A DNA stretch of 64,000 bases, from positions 7,996,474 to 8,060,473 of the forward strand of contig NC_065536.1 of assembly GCF_932294415.1 (NCBI RefSeq), given 5' to 3'. The position numbers and the translations under genes are program-made. Shown in pieces: positions 35,191 to 46,787 of the stretch (within the stretch, counting starts at the first letter, position 1; the number at the start of each line of letters is the position of its first letter). The notes under the pieces were generated by a model. It was not told where the DNA came from. It did not search any database and saw only the letters and a program-made list of their open reading frames with translations. Source of the DNA: Quercus robur. Taxonomy: Eukaryota; Streptophyta; Magnoliopsida; Fagales; Fagaceae.

Positions 35191-37248
35191 ATGGAAGAAG
35201 CAGGTCCACAACAAGCAGCGACAGGTCCACACTAGGTAGATGCTAATTTATACCAGGCAGAATCAAGAGGATCCCAACATGGCAATCTACATAGGAGCCT
35301 CGAACGGAGAGGAGGTCGTGAGGGAAGTGTGTACACAACTCATACCAGTAAAAATCAATCTCGAGGGAAGAGCCATGTTTCCCATGCAAAGGATAATAGA
35401 GACATGCAACGTGAAATCGATGAATTGAAGAGGGAATTGCGTCACGCTCAGCGAAGACATTCGTTGCCCAGCTCCGAGCCGTCCTCTAAGGAGACAGATG
35501 GTGCTAGTTACAGACGGAGATCCAGAATTCCGCCCAACGAGACTTTATCCTATGACGAGGAGTACCACCATAGACGTAGATATAAGAGCCCGCCTCGCAA
35601 AGGCTTGGGGAACGATGCCATGAACAAGGCGCTGAGACAAGTTTCTAAATCACCCTTCACACGAAACATAGAAGGTGCAAGTCTTCCTCGGCGATTCCAT
35701 CAACTCACGTTCACCATTTATAATGGTCGAACAAATCCAGTAGAACATGTCAGCCATTTCAATCAAAGGATGGTCGTTCACTCCAAAGATGAGGCTTTGA
35801 TGTGTAAGGTCTTTCCATCTAACTTGGGCCTAGTGGCAATGAGGTGGTTCAACGGTTTAAAAGCAAACTCTATTGACTCCTTTAAAAAACTCACCTGGGC
35901 CTTTGGTGCTCGCTTTATTACTTGTAGCAGGGTTCCTCAGCTTTTGGGATTCTTATTATCTATGTCCATGCTGAAGGGTGAGACTCTGAAGGCTTACTTA
36001 GATAGATACTGGGAGATGTTTAACGAAATAGAAGGAGAGTACGATGATGTGGTCATTAGCACTTTTAAGGCTGGTCTTCCAACCGAGCATGATTTGAGGA
36101 AATCTCTAATTGGTAAACCTGTTACTAGTGTACGTCAACTGATGGATCGGATTGACAAGTACAGAAGGGTAGAAGAAGACCAACTGCAGGAGAGAGGAAA
36201 GGCTAAAGTGATCCCTCAGGAGAGGAGGGATTTCAAGTCGAATCGGTACAATAATAACCGACCTCGGAAAGACTTTGTTGGGCAGCCAGGATCTGCCAAA
36301 ATCCAGGTGGTTAATGCTGTGTTTCGAGAGCCAGTGCAGCAGGTGCTGGAGAAGATTAAGAATAAGCCGTTCTTTAAATGGCCAAACAAGATGGTAGGAG
36401 ATCCTATGAAATGCAACCAAAGCCTTTATTGCCAATATCATCAAGACCATGGGCATACCACCAAAGATTGTAGAAACTTGTGGGACCATTTAGACCAGTT
36501 GGTCCAAAAAGGGAAATTAAAGCAACTCCTACATCATTCTAGTGGATGGGGAAACCAAACGGGTTCAGAATTTCAGGGAGATGCTTCTTTAAGACTTCCT
36601 TTAGGCACAATAAATGTCATATTTGTTGCCCCAGGGAGAACCGGATCTTGTCCCTCCAGGGTATTGTTGGTATCTCGTTACCCAGCCGAGGAGTCTAGTT
36701 TAATGCCGAAGAGAATCAAGATGGGCACCGCATTGGTGTTAGGTTTTTCAGATGAGGACAAACTTGGAACCATACAGCCACATGATGATGCTTTAGTGGT
36801 CACACTCAGGATTGGTGGGTACGATGTGAAAAGAGTGATGAATGACCAAGGCAGCGGAGCTGAGATAATGTATCTCGACCTATATAAGGGGCTAAATCTA
36901 AAACCTGAAAACTTAACAGCCTACAATTCTCCTTTGGTGAGTTTTGAAGGTAAAATGGTCATTCCGAAAGATCAAATCAAATTACTTGTGCAAACCAACC
37001 CAGATGTGGTAGAGGTGGACTTCATTGTTGTAGATGCTTTCTCTCCCTACACGGCCATTATAGGCAGACCTTGGCTTCATACCCTGGGGACCGTCTCCTC
37101 TACTCTTCACCAGAAGATGAAGTACCCATTCGGAGGCCAGGTTTTGGAGATAGTAGGAAATCAGTCTACAGCTAGAAAATGCCTGGTAGCGGCCATCCAA
37201 CATCGACCTGAGGCTGAAATCTCGACCACTGCTGATAACGGCTTATAG
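35191..37248 (+). pseudogene. gag-protease region of the Tat element
   Basis: The frame opens at ATG 35191 (MEEAGPQQ) and meets a TAG at codon 15 (35233). It then runs open to a TAG at 37246. The N-terminal part has a charged coiled-coil start (REIDELKRELRHAQRR). The Retrotrans_gag domain follows (HVSHFNQRM...AMRWFNGL...YWEMFNEIE), then one CQYHQDHGHTTKDC knuckle of C-x3-H type. A retroviral-type protease ends the region, its active site reading NDQGSGAEIMY and a downstream AIIGRPWLH. The active-site triplet is DQG instead of DTG/DSG. The reading frame continues after the 37246 stop into the RT region, so the two parts were probably one polyprotein. Confidence 0.9.
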
Positions 37249-38774
37249 CAATTAGAAACTCCGGCGTTGCCCATCAATGGACCAGCCGACGAAGCGAAAT
37301 GTGAAAATCTAGAGAAGGTAGTTGTTGGCAACGATCCGGAGAAGTTCTTTCAGGTTGGAGCTCAACTGCCTATGCAGGAAAGGGATCAATTGGTTGAATT
37401 CCTTAGGAAAAATGTTGATGTATTCGCATGGAGCGCGTATGAAGCCCCGGGTGTAAATCCAAGTTTCATTTGTAATCATTTGAATGTTAACCCTTCTATT
37501 ACCCCGAAAATACAGCCACCTCGGCGTCCGTCAAAAGAGCACGCCAAGGCTGCCAGAAATGAAGTAACCAAGCTCAAACAAGCAGGAGCTATCATGGAAG
37601 TTTTCTATCCTCAATGGTTAGCTAACACAGTGGAGGTGAAAAAGAAATTGGGAAATTGCATGTGTGTGTGGATTTCACGGATCTCAATAAGGTCTGTCCC
37701 AAGGATCCTTTCCCTATGCCTCGGATAGATCAGTTGGTGGATGCGATGGTAGGTCATCCTCAGATGAGCTTTTTGGACGCCTTTCAAGGATATCACCAAA
37801 TACCATTAGCGTTGAACGATCAGGAAAAGACAGCTTTTGTCACGCCCATTAGAAACTATCACTACAAAGTGATACCCTTTGGTTTGAAAAATGCAGGGTC
37901 TACTTATCAGCAGATGATGACTAAAATATTCGAACCACAGCTAGGAAAAAGCATCAAAGTCTATATCGATGATATGGTTGTAAAGAGCAAGGTAGCGTCA
38001 GGGCACGTGGAAGACCTCACAAACGTCTTTGAAATTCTGAGGAAGCATAAGTTGCGCCTAAATGCATCCAAGTGTTCATTTGGTGTAGGTTCGGGAAAGT
38101 TTTTGGGTTACATGGTGACTCACAAGGGAATTGAAGTAAATCCAGATCAGATTAAGGCCATTAATGGCTTACGAGCACCTTGGAATCCCAAGGAAGTCCA
38201 GAAACTGACCGGGATGACTACTACTTTGAATCGATTTATATCCAGGTCAGTAGATAGGTGCAGACCCTTTTTCCTTTTACTGCATAAGTGGAAAGGATTT
38301 GAATGGACTGAGGAGTGTGCTCTAGCCTTTCAACAGCTTAAAGAGTACCTATCTCGGCCACCCATCATGTCTAGTCCCGAGGTGGACGAGGTTCTGTTTG
38401 CTTACCTGGCAGTAGCCTCTCATGCGGTAAGTTTTGTTTTGATACGAGTAGACGGTGGTATCCAAATACCAGTCTATTACGTAAGTAAGTCGCTTCACGA
38501 AACCGAGGTTCGGTATTTATCACTGGAGAAGGCCATTTTGGCAGTAGTGCATGCTACACGGAAACTCCCCCATTATTTTCAGGCGCACACCGTGGTTGTT
38601 CTAACTCAATTACATCTCAAATCAATACTTCGGAGCACAGATTATACCGGGAAGATTGCTAAATGGGACACAATTCTAGGAGCTTTTGACATCAAGTACA
38701 TGCCTCGTACCTCTATAAAAGGCCAAGTTCTAGCCGAGTTTGTTGAATTTCCTGAAGAAATAGATGCGAAGTAG
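37249..38774 (+). pseudogene. Reverse transcriptase and RNase H of the Tat element
   Basis: From 37249 the gag frame continues through the RT N-terminus (DVFAWSAYEAPGV, KLKQAGAI) until about 37650, where a one-base shift moves the match to the +2 frame. The rest (37656-38774) contains VDFTDLNKVCPKDPFP, the catalytic YIDDMVVKS, the connection region KFLGYMVTHKGIEVNP and an RNase H with YYVSKSL and YLSLEKAILAV. It ends at a TAG (38772). Motif residues of the RT palm are intact, but the frameshift breaks the protein. Confidence 0.92.
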
Positions 38775-38789
38775 CATGGCATGGATGAA

Positions 38790-40551
38790 AAATCAGTTAG
38801 CTTAATCTCCGCCCAATACCCCTCCACCCTGGAAAGTATATGTGGATGGAGTAGCAAACCAGTGGGGAGCAGGAGTGGGACTAGTTCTGGTATCCCCTGA
38901 AAAGATCACCATTGAAAAGTCCTTGAGGTTGGGATTCTCGGCTACAAACAACGAAGCGGAATATGAAGTTTTGTTGATGGGAATGACAATGGTCCAGAAA
39001 ATGGATGGAAAGGCAGTGGAAATGTTCTCAGATTCAAGACTGGTCGTAGGCCAGGTAAAAGGGGAACTGGAAGCCCGGGATACAAGAATGCAAAAATATT
39101 TGGGTCAAGTTAGGCGTATACAAACGAAATTTGAATTCTTTAACTTATTGCATATCCCCAGAAGTGGAAATACCCATGCAGACTCTTTGGCTACCCTTGC
39201 CACTTCCTCGGCACAGAATTTGCCCCGAGTGATACTTGTCGAAGACTTATGCACCCCTACCCCAACAAAGAAAGATTTGCTCCGGATCTGTCAAATCAAG
39301 CTAGGGCCGAGCTGGGTGGATCCTATATTGTTGTTCCTTGAAAGAGATATATTGCCTAAAGAAAAGTCAGAAGCTGAGAAAATACGAAGAAAAGCTCCTC
39401 GGTTTTGGTTGTTCGAGGATAAAAAGTTGTATAAATGTTCTTTTTCTGGACCATATCTACTTTGCATACATCCAAAGGCGTCAGAATCACTCCTAGAAGA
39501 ACTACATGAAGGAATCTGCGGAAGTCACACAGGTGGAAGATCTTTATCTCATCGGGCCATTTCTCAAGGATACTGGTGGCCAAACATGCAAAAGGAGGCA
39601 TAAGAGTATGTTAAAAAGTGTGATCAATATCAGAGATTCACTCCAAACATCCATCAACCAGGAGGAGTTCTTAACCCTCTTTCCAACCCTTCGCCGTTTG
39701 CTCAATGGGGCTTGGATATTGTAGGTCCTTTCCCTAAGGTACTAGAAAATAAAAAGTATCTGCTGGTCGGCACAGACTATTTCACCAAGTGAGTCGAAGC
39801 TGAACCTTTAGCTAATATCAGAGACGTGGATGTCAAAAGGTTTATCTGGAAGAATATCGTTACTCGATTTGAGGTTCCCCATACCCTCATCTTGGATAAT
39901 GGCCTTCAATTTGATAGCAAAGCCTTCAGGCAGTACTGTTCTGATCTGGGGATAAAGAATGGATATTCCACTCCAGCCTATCCGCAAGGAAATGGGCAAG
40001 CTGAAGTTTTCAACAAGGTTATAGTGAATAGACTTAAAAAGAGGTTGGACGATGCAAAGGGAAAATGGGTGGAGGAATTACCTCATGTCCTTTGGACGTA
40101 TCGAACAACGCCTTGGCGGTCAACAAAAGAGACCCCTTTCTCAATGACATATGGAGTCGAGACTGTAATACCTCTGGAAATAGGTTTCCCGATGTTGAGA
40201 ACAAATGCATTTACCCCAGACGGTAATGATGGCTTGCTGGAAAAAAGTCTGGACTTGATCGAAGAGCGAAGGGAGAATGCAATGGTCCAACTGGCCTACT
40301 ACCAGCATAAGCTCAAATAGGGTTACGATACCAATGTAAAGCCGAGGTCGTTGGCCATAGGAGATCTGGTATTGAGGAAAGTTTTGGGAACCACCAAGAA
40401 TCCAGCCTGAGGAAAATTGGGGCCTAATTGGGAAGGACCGTATCAAATAACTTCGGTGGCAGGAATAGGTGCATACTATTTAGAGGATCTAGATGAAAAA
40501 ACTATACTCCATCCTTGGAATGTAAACAATCTAAAGAGGTATTATTATTAA
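38790..40551 (+). pseudogene. Second RNase H and integrase of the Tat element
   Basis: After another frame change this region holds an archaeal-type RNase H (YVDGVANQWGAG, NNEAEYE, FSDSRLV, HADSLATLA), the integrase zinc-binding region (HEGICGSHTGGR...KKCDQY) and the DDE core (LDIVGPF, LDNGLQF, GQAEVFN). It ends at TAA 40549. In-frame stops lie at 39601 (TAA), 39790 (TGA, probably a former Trp codon), 40318 (TAG) and 40408 (TGA). The zinc finger reads C-D-Q-Y, so its last Cys is lost. It is clearly inactive. Confidence 0.92.
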
Positions 40552-40610
40552 TAAAAGTAGTCCTATTTAGTTTCTCTTTAATTTATTCCGATCATGTATC
40601 ATGTGTTCCC

Positions 40611-41285
40611 CCATCTATTAAAGTATTAAACAGAAACTAAGTTATGTCAGGTTCCTTGGACCACAAACTTAGTGGAAATTAATACCCTTTGACATCTATT
40701 GAAGTATTAAACAGAAACTAAGTTAGGAACGTATTAAACAGAAACTAAGTTATGTCAGGTTCCTCGGACCACAAATTTAGTGGAAATTAATACCCTTGAC
40801 ATCTATTGAAATATTAAATAGAAACTAAGTTATGTCAGGTTCCTCGGACCACAAACTTAGTGGAAATTAATACCCCTTGACATTTATTGAAATATTAAAC
40901 AGAACCTAAGTTATGTCAGGTTCCTCGGACCACAAACTTAGTGGAAATTAATACCCCTTGACATCTATTGAAGTATTAAACAGAAACTAAGTTATGTCAG
41001 GTTCCTCGGACCACAAACTTAGTGGAAATTAATACCCCTTGACATCTATTGAAGTATTAAACAGAAACTAAGTTATGTCAGATTCCTCGGACCCCAAACT
41101 TAGTGGAAATTAATACCCTTTGACATCTATTGAAGTATTAAACAGAAACTAAATTATGTCAGGTTCCTCGGACCACAAACTTAGTGGAAATTGATACTCC
41201 TTGACATCTATTGAAATATTAAACAGAAACTAAGTTATGTCAGGTTCCTCGGACCACAAACTTAGTGGAAATTAATACCCCTTGA
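40611..41285 (+). repeat. 81-bp tandem array inside the retrotransposon
   Basis: Eight units with the landmark GTTATGTCAGGTTCC at 40641, 40749, 40829, 40910, 40991, 41072, 41153 and 41234. Spacing is 80-81 bp except for the first interval, 108 bp, which contains a 27-bp partial reduplication of TATTAAACAGAAACTAAGTT. Units are about 95% alike. They carry no open frame of note and no spacers, so this is a minisatellite and not a CRISPR. Confidence 0.95.
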
Positions 41286-41719
41286 ACTGAGTTATGACCA
41301 AATTTATAAGCCAAAGTAAAATCCATGAGCATCACTTAAAGCATTTTAAGGTACCTTGGACTTGCCTGTTATTTAAACATTTTAATATTTTCTTAGAGTT
41401 GGAAACTTATTAGAATTGATAAATTAAAAGCATGTCTTGATAGTGCTGTGGATTTAACAATCATAATCTACTCGGATTCTCAGTTAAAATGTGTAAAACT
41501 GTGTTTTCACTCATATCAGAAAACTTCACTCTTCTATGGCATATGGTTATGTACGAACAAAGAACACTCAAAATGAAAATTGCATAAATAAAAGATAAAA
41601 TAATAATAACCCATGTAAATTTGGAAAGGTAAAATGTACATCTCATTAAAATTTGTCTTAAAAAAAAAAAAAAAAATTTCATTACATTAACTATAACTAC
41701 CCTATATAAAAATAAAGAG
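41286..41719. other. Noncoding retroelement sequence between array and antisense gene
   Basis: AT-rich, with no open frame of interest, and an A-run of about 17 bp at 41661-41677. It holds the presumed 3' UTR of the antisense gene. Confidence 0.5.
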
Positions 41720-44257
41720 TTATGGTTTTAACTTTATTTGGAGTTTGTTCTTGGAGGCTTTGTCAGCTGCTTCAAGAGGAACCACTTTTTCTTTTTCCTT
41801 GGGGACTTCTCCAGTAGATATGGTAGTTGAAACTAAAGCCTGCTCAAAACTTTGGGAAGCTGCCCCATCCTGAGGAACCTTTGCAGCCTTGTCCGAGGAG
41901 GTATCTTTAGGAGCTTCAGGCTCTTTGGACTGCTCCTGCTGACTGGGAGGAAAAGGACCCTGAGTCTGGGCTTCCTCAGCGAGGTTAGCAACTTTAGAAG
42001 CCGCCTCCTCTTGGTTGGAAGGAAGGTCTGAGGCTCGTATGGCTGGAGGGATATAGACGTTTTCTGGCCTTCTTAACTCAGAAGTAGCCTCAACCCCAAC
42101 TCGGTTGAGAGTTTCTTCCCAAGTCTAAGCACAGTAGGCTCAGCATATGGCAGGGACCTCTGCCCAGAGGGCATCCTCGGTCTCGGCTACGCCGATGTCG
42201 TAGCCATGCTATTCAGCCTCATCCCTTGCCTTCTTGGCCTCTATTTTTGCCTTCTCCGCCTCAACTTTTGCTTTTTCAGCCTGATCTTTAAGCCTCTGGG
42301 CTTCTTCCAGTTGTTTTCTAAGGGTTGCCATTTGTTCCCTAGAAGCAGCCAACTAATCATTGGCCTCACGCAGGCGCTTCCTCTGATCCTCGGCTTGTCT
42401 TTGTGTGCTTTCTAGAGTCGAGTCAACACTCTTGCGGGCATGTTCCTCATCAGCCAGATTTTTCCTCAACTCTACATTGCTTTGATCAACAATGTTGAGC
42501 GTCTGCACAGCTACTACCCGCCTCTTTCTCTCATCGTCCAGTTGCTAGTAGCAGGAGTTGGTTATCTCCTCAAGCCTGAAAGTGGCTTGGATAGCCTAAA
42601 AGAAAAGGGCCAGTAACATAACAAATAAAAAAAATATATATTTATATAATAATTATAAGTAAAAAAAAAAAAAGGGTTAGCATCATACAATGCCCAAATA
42701 TCTCTTAACATTGAGGAAAACCTCGTTCTTCCTGATATTCCGCAACTCGGCCATATCCTTTAAAAGTAACAAAGCCTCCTCCAAGGCCGAGGCAACATGG
42801 CACCCAATACCCCCGTTGAAGTCCCTAAGTGATGCATCATCTCTCAAGGGCTCACCGCTGAGCATGGGTGCTGGGAGCCAAGCCTGAGACTCCGGAGGCT
42901 GAGCATCTGCCCTTTCCATGCCTTGCTGTGACGCATGGCTAACTTTTTGCTGCTTCGCAACTCGTTGAGCCTCGTCTTCACGAGTACGACAAGATCTCCC
43001 GGTCTCCACCACATCTTTGCCTTTCTGCTCTCTCTTCCTCTTTGGATCAGCGGGTTCAGGCCTGGAAGGCAGAGATGGCTGAGGAGGAGGGAGAGGGGAT
43101 TTGGGAGGAGGAGGAGGAAGTTTGGGCTGGGTGGACTTCCTCGGTGCACCTCTTCCGGGTTGATCTTCTATTAATTCCATCAAACTCCTCTAGGATTTCC
43201 TCTGGATACCTATTTCGTCTGATATGCTCTCGGGGGATAAAGGCTGGTTGAACGCTTCAAATTCGTCAGAGGAGTCTGATATGTCTACAATCCCCTCTGA
43301 ATCTTCTTTTTCTTCTTCCTCTTCTTCAAGAATGAGTTGGGATGAGGATGCTCCTATTGAAGGGGTGGCAATAAAGAGTGGTTGAGTACGGGGAGTGCCT
43401 TCAGGAAGTGGAATACCCTCTGGAACAACGAACCCTTGGTAGGCAACACTGATACGGTGGAGCTGAAGATCATTGGCTTTTATCACGTACTTTGGGGCTT
43501 GGAAGGCAAGAGAAAGGGGTGTATACTCGAGAATCAGGTGTGCCGCTCGCAGTTGGCTGTCAGCTTCGTTTACGTACACCTTGGCCCGCAAAATCCTATC
43601 TAAACTCTCTTTGTTGATTAAACTGAGCTTGGGTTTAGTAGAACTCTTATCTGCAAAATCATTGAATTAGAATAAAATTTCGTCAGAGACAGGGATGTTG
43701 GAAAACAAAAGAGAAATGCAAACCAAGACACATAAATTTACGGCTATACCCCCACCTGGTTTTCCCTCTTTAGTCGAACAGGGTAGGCCATCGTGCCATT
43801 CCCCAGAAAAGATTAAGAAATCCTCCTTTAAGTTTTTGTTTGAAGTGGGGAGACACTGGATTAACCTTACTTTGAGATGCCTCGACTTAAGGTAGTATCC
43901 CTATCCCTTCAGATGGTGTAAGTTGTATACCCAATTCACGTCATGGTGGGTCAAATTTAGGTTCATTCTCTCGTTTAGAGCTTCTATACTCCCCAATACC
44001 CTAAACATATTTGGGGCGCACTGGGTGGGAGATAGTCTAAAGAACCTAAGATAGTTCCTAGTAATGGGGCCCATAGGAATGGTCATCCCTCCCTCTATGA
44101 AGGCGATCATGAGTATAACCACCTTTCCTGTTTTCCTAGCATCTACCCATTCCCCCTAGGCGGCATATCTCATGCCTACTGTTGGTGGGATCCTATACTT
44201 AGCCCTAAAACTTTCCGTACCCTCCTCGGACTCAACTAAACGTTTGAACTTGCCCAT
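41720..44257 (-). pseudogene. Spliced antisense gene of the Tat element
   Basis: Three minus-strand exons join with canonical GT-AG introns and keep one frame: 44257-43756, intron 43755-43651 (105 bp), 43650-42689, intron 42688-42596 (93 bp), and 42595-41720. The total is 2340 nt, or 780 codons with the TAA. The predicted protein has an N-terminal globular part (exon 1, with YLRFFRLSPTQCAPN and a HHDVNW motif) and a middle part rich in acidic and Pro-Lys segments (ILEEEEEEKEDSEG, PPPPPKSPLPPP). The C-terminal part is a long charged coiled coil followed by a Ser/Glu/Lys-rich tail. Nonsense codons interrupt it, for example TAG at 44158, 43903 and 43192 and several in exon 3. Antisense genes are known in Tat-lineage elements, but their function is unknown. 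Confidence 0.8.
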
Positions 44258-44737
44258 TTTTCTAAGAGGTTTTGAAGAAAAATTAACAAGTTTAAAACGA
44301 AAACTAAAAGGGTTTAAGAAAACTTACAGGTTTAAAAAAGGAGTCCTCGGACAAATTTCTAGTATTTGTAGACGCACAGGGAGATGAGAGAGAGAGACAG
44401 ATTCAGTGTATGAGCTCTAGGATTGTGTGACTGTTGAAAGTAGGAAAAGGAATTGATTTGAAAAGCTATTTATAGTAGCGCAGAAGTAACAAGTGGGAAA
44501 GTTCCCGCTCGTAAAACTAGAAAAATCCTCCACCATTCGATTTGCATCCTACCATTGAACGTGGGGGACAAAAGTGCCGCCAAAATTTAATGATGGCACG
44601 CTTTGGATGCCGAAGCGTTAGGAGCATGCCTTGAGCAGGTAAAAAGGCGTTTAGGAGATCAGGAATACAGAATAAAACCATAAACAGGATGGGCTAAGGA
44701 CATCAAAATCATCATTTCCTCCCGAGGAGTCGAAAAG

Positions 44738-44756
44738 TAAGATTTTGAGGGGCTAT
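44738..44756 (+). other. Polypurine tract before the 3' LTR
   Basis: The stretch ending TTTTGAGGGGCTAT lies directly against the 3' LTR start, where plus-strand DNA synthesis is primed. The purine run GAGGGG is short. Confidence 0.55.
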
Positions 44757-45590
44757 TGTGGGGCCCAGTTAGTCAGGAAGTATTATTAAGGCTGTACGAA
44801 TTGGGCCTATGGCCCAATTCGAGGACATTAACTAATCTGAGAATGGCCAAATGAAGTTATAATGAGAATGGTATAAAGAGAAAAATAAAGTTAGTACAAG
44901 ATAAGTCCAACACACGTCTGAGGAGAAAAGCCATCTCAAGAACAAAGATTCGAGGTAAGTAAGAGTGTCATATCACCCTAGACCTTCTTCAAAATTATAT
45001 CACAACTAGGAGTTGGACGTTGGACAAGGGGTAAGTAAAGGGAGGCAACAAATATCTTCAAAAGTTGCTACCTCCACATTAAATGCCTCCCAACTAATTC
45101 TCTGGCCGCATTAATGTGGAGGTGATACCTGAACAGTGACCAAGCAGCCTTACAGCTACTATTTGATGGTTCTGGGAGGTGTTGGATGGGACAAGAAGGA
45201 GCTCCTAGAATCCAACATACACGTGTATGGTAGGGATAACACCAAGATTGTAATATATAGCATGGGAAGGTGACCTAAAAGGGAGATCAAAGGAAAATCA
45301 TAAAATCTAGGCAATAACATTGTGGATTCTTGTAACTATGTTCATCATCAAGATATTATAAGTTAAGTTTCTCAGGCTGTGCCGATGACAGATAAGTTAA
45401 GTTTCTCAGGCTGTGCCGATGACAGATTTTCTTACTTTACTTGTGCTTAACAATCTTAATTCAGCAACTTTTATGGTCCATCTTTTAGAGTAGAACTAGT
45501 TCTTTCACCCACACTCTAAAATTCATTGTTTGGGCTTGTTGGGCTTAAACCCAATCCCATATTGGGTCTAATCCAAATACAGTCCACACA
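44757..45590 (+). repeat. 3' LTR of the Tat element, with internal 34-bp duplication
   Basis: An 834-bp LTR from TGTGGGGCCC to CCACACA. It is longer than the 5' LTR because a 34-bp unit containing CTCAGGCTGTGCCGATGACA is present twice (45360-45393 and 45394-45427). The two units are identical, so this duplication arose after integration. Confidence 0.95.
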
Positions 45591-46617
45591 ATTTCATATA
45601 TTATATAATAAAAATTGTGTCTTACACTCTATGGTTGCATCAAGTTATACATTAAAAATAATGTGAAACTCTATTGCAAAAATATATAAATTAAAAAAAC
45701 ACTAATGCCACTAAAATTCTAATACCAAGAGTTTTTAGAATTTCCATTATTTATTATAAATTATTTTATATTTTATTATAATCTTTGGTTTTTCTATTAA
45801 ACAAATTGGACTTATTCGTAAAGTAGATTAACTTTTTTTTACTATTTATTTCATTAATCAATAATACTGAAAAATTTCCTATTCTTAATTGAGTTGTGTA
45901 TTGCACAGGCATACTATTGGGGTGTGTCATGTGTGTGTAAACTGTAGATAGAGAGGTGAAATTCAAGCTAATATTTTAAAAATATCACTTTATTACATGT
46001 TTTTTATATTCTTAATTCACATGCCAAATTTCCTCATAATTGTTTTACAATTCTATTTATAAACTCATCCTTTTATACACAGTTTTATATGTACAAAAAA
46101 CTTGAAATTTTAAAAATTTTTAAATGAGACGGTTGTTGATCTTTAATGACCTTAAAATCCTACAAGCATTGAGAGTATAAAAAGAAAATGTAATATATGA
46201 TCTTAAAAATTTTACAAGCTTGAGAGGGATTAAGTTAAAGTTACAAAACTTAAAAACTATGTATTAGATTATTTCATCTCCTTGTGTCAATCATTCCTAC
46301 AAAATACTAAAATGATTGGAAATTAATAACTATTTCATCTATAAAAAATATAGAATTTCAATTTTTTTTTCACTTCTAAATTATACAAAAAAACATGAGT
46401 TTATAGTTCAAATAATAAATAACATTCCATTAATATGATTTTTGATGTGCATGACAACATCTAGGAGAATGTGAAATCCAACAATGGATTTTTTTAAATA
46501 TTAATATAATAAAAGTTTTGAAATAGTATAAAATTGATAAATAGTTATATCATCTGTATCTTTTTTTTATATATAAAATAACTATGTGTAACTTGATCCT
46601 AACTTTGCATGCACATT

Positions 46618-46787
46618 GTGAATTTCAGTTAGCTCAACTGGTAAAGTCTCTGATGTCTTGAATAAGAGATCTGGGGTTCAATCCCTGCCTACATCGAAAA
46701 CCGATTGATGTCTTGGTCTAATGATAAAGGGTTATTATTAGGAACGGACGTCATAGGTTGAAACTCTCTAAAAAAATAAATATAAAA
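46618..46787 (+). mobile_element. tRNA-derived SINE with 17-bp target duplication
   Basis: A 170-bp element flanked by AACTTTGCATGCACATT at 46601-46617 and 46788-46804. It begins GTGAATTTCA and contains a pol III A box (TAGCTCAACTGGTAAAG) and B box (GGTTCAATCCC). It ends in an A-rich tail. The matching point in duplication copy B (about 61240-61260) has no SINE, so insertion followed the duplication. Related truncated copies lie at 16864-17052. Confidence 0.93.

Larger units (their letters stand above)
34327..45590 (+). mobile_element. Ty3/Gypsy LTR retrotransposon, Tat lineage, full-length but degenerate
   Basis: An 11,264-bp element flanked by the perfect 5-bp target duplication ATTTC (34322-34326 and 45591-45595). 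The unoccupied site with a single ATTTC survives in duplication copy B at 58418-58422. Order: 5' LTR, primer-binding-site-like sequence, gag-protease, RT-RNase H, second RNase H, integrase, an 81-bp tandem array, a long 3' region with an antisense gene, a polypurine tract and the 3' LTR. The second RNase H before integrase and the antisense gene are hallmarks of the Tat branch. By eye the LTRs differ at about 45-50 of 800 positions (around 6%), mostly transitions. Stops and frameshifts throughout show it is no longer autonomous. Confidence 0.95.

Noticed and set aside
36106-36489. Minus-strand 127-codon frame over gag
   Set aside because: A shadow of the gag coding sequence, with no recognisable domain.
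40611-41285. CRISPR-like repeat array
   Set aside because: The units are contiguous 81-bp repeats without unique spacers, inside a plant retrotransposon. It is a minisatellite.
42690-43251. Plus-strand frames within the retroelement 3' region
   Set aside because: They are shadows of the antisense gene, whose minus-strand frame is longer and keeps phase across two introns.
46618-46700. tRNA gene candidate (A and B boxes)
   Set aside because: No cloverleaf, an A-rich tail and flanking target duplications identify a SINE. The same applies to 13450-13600 and 56492-56682.
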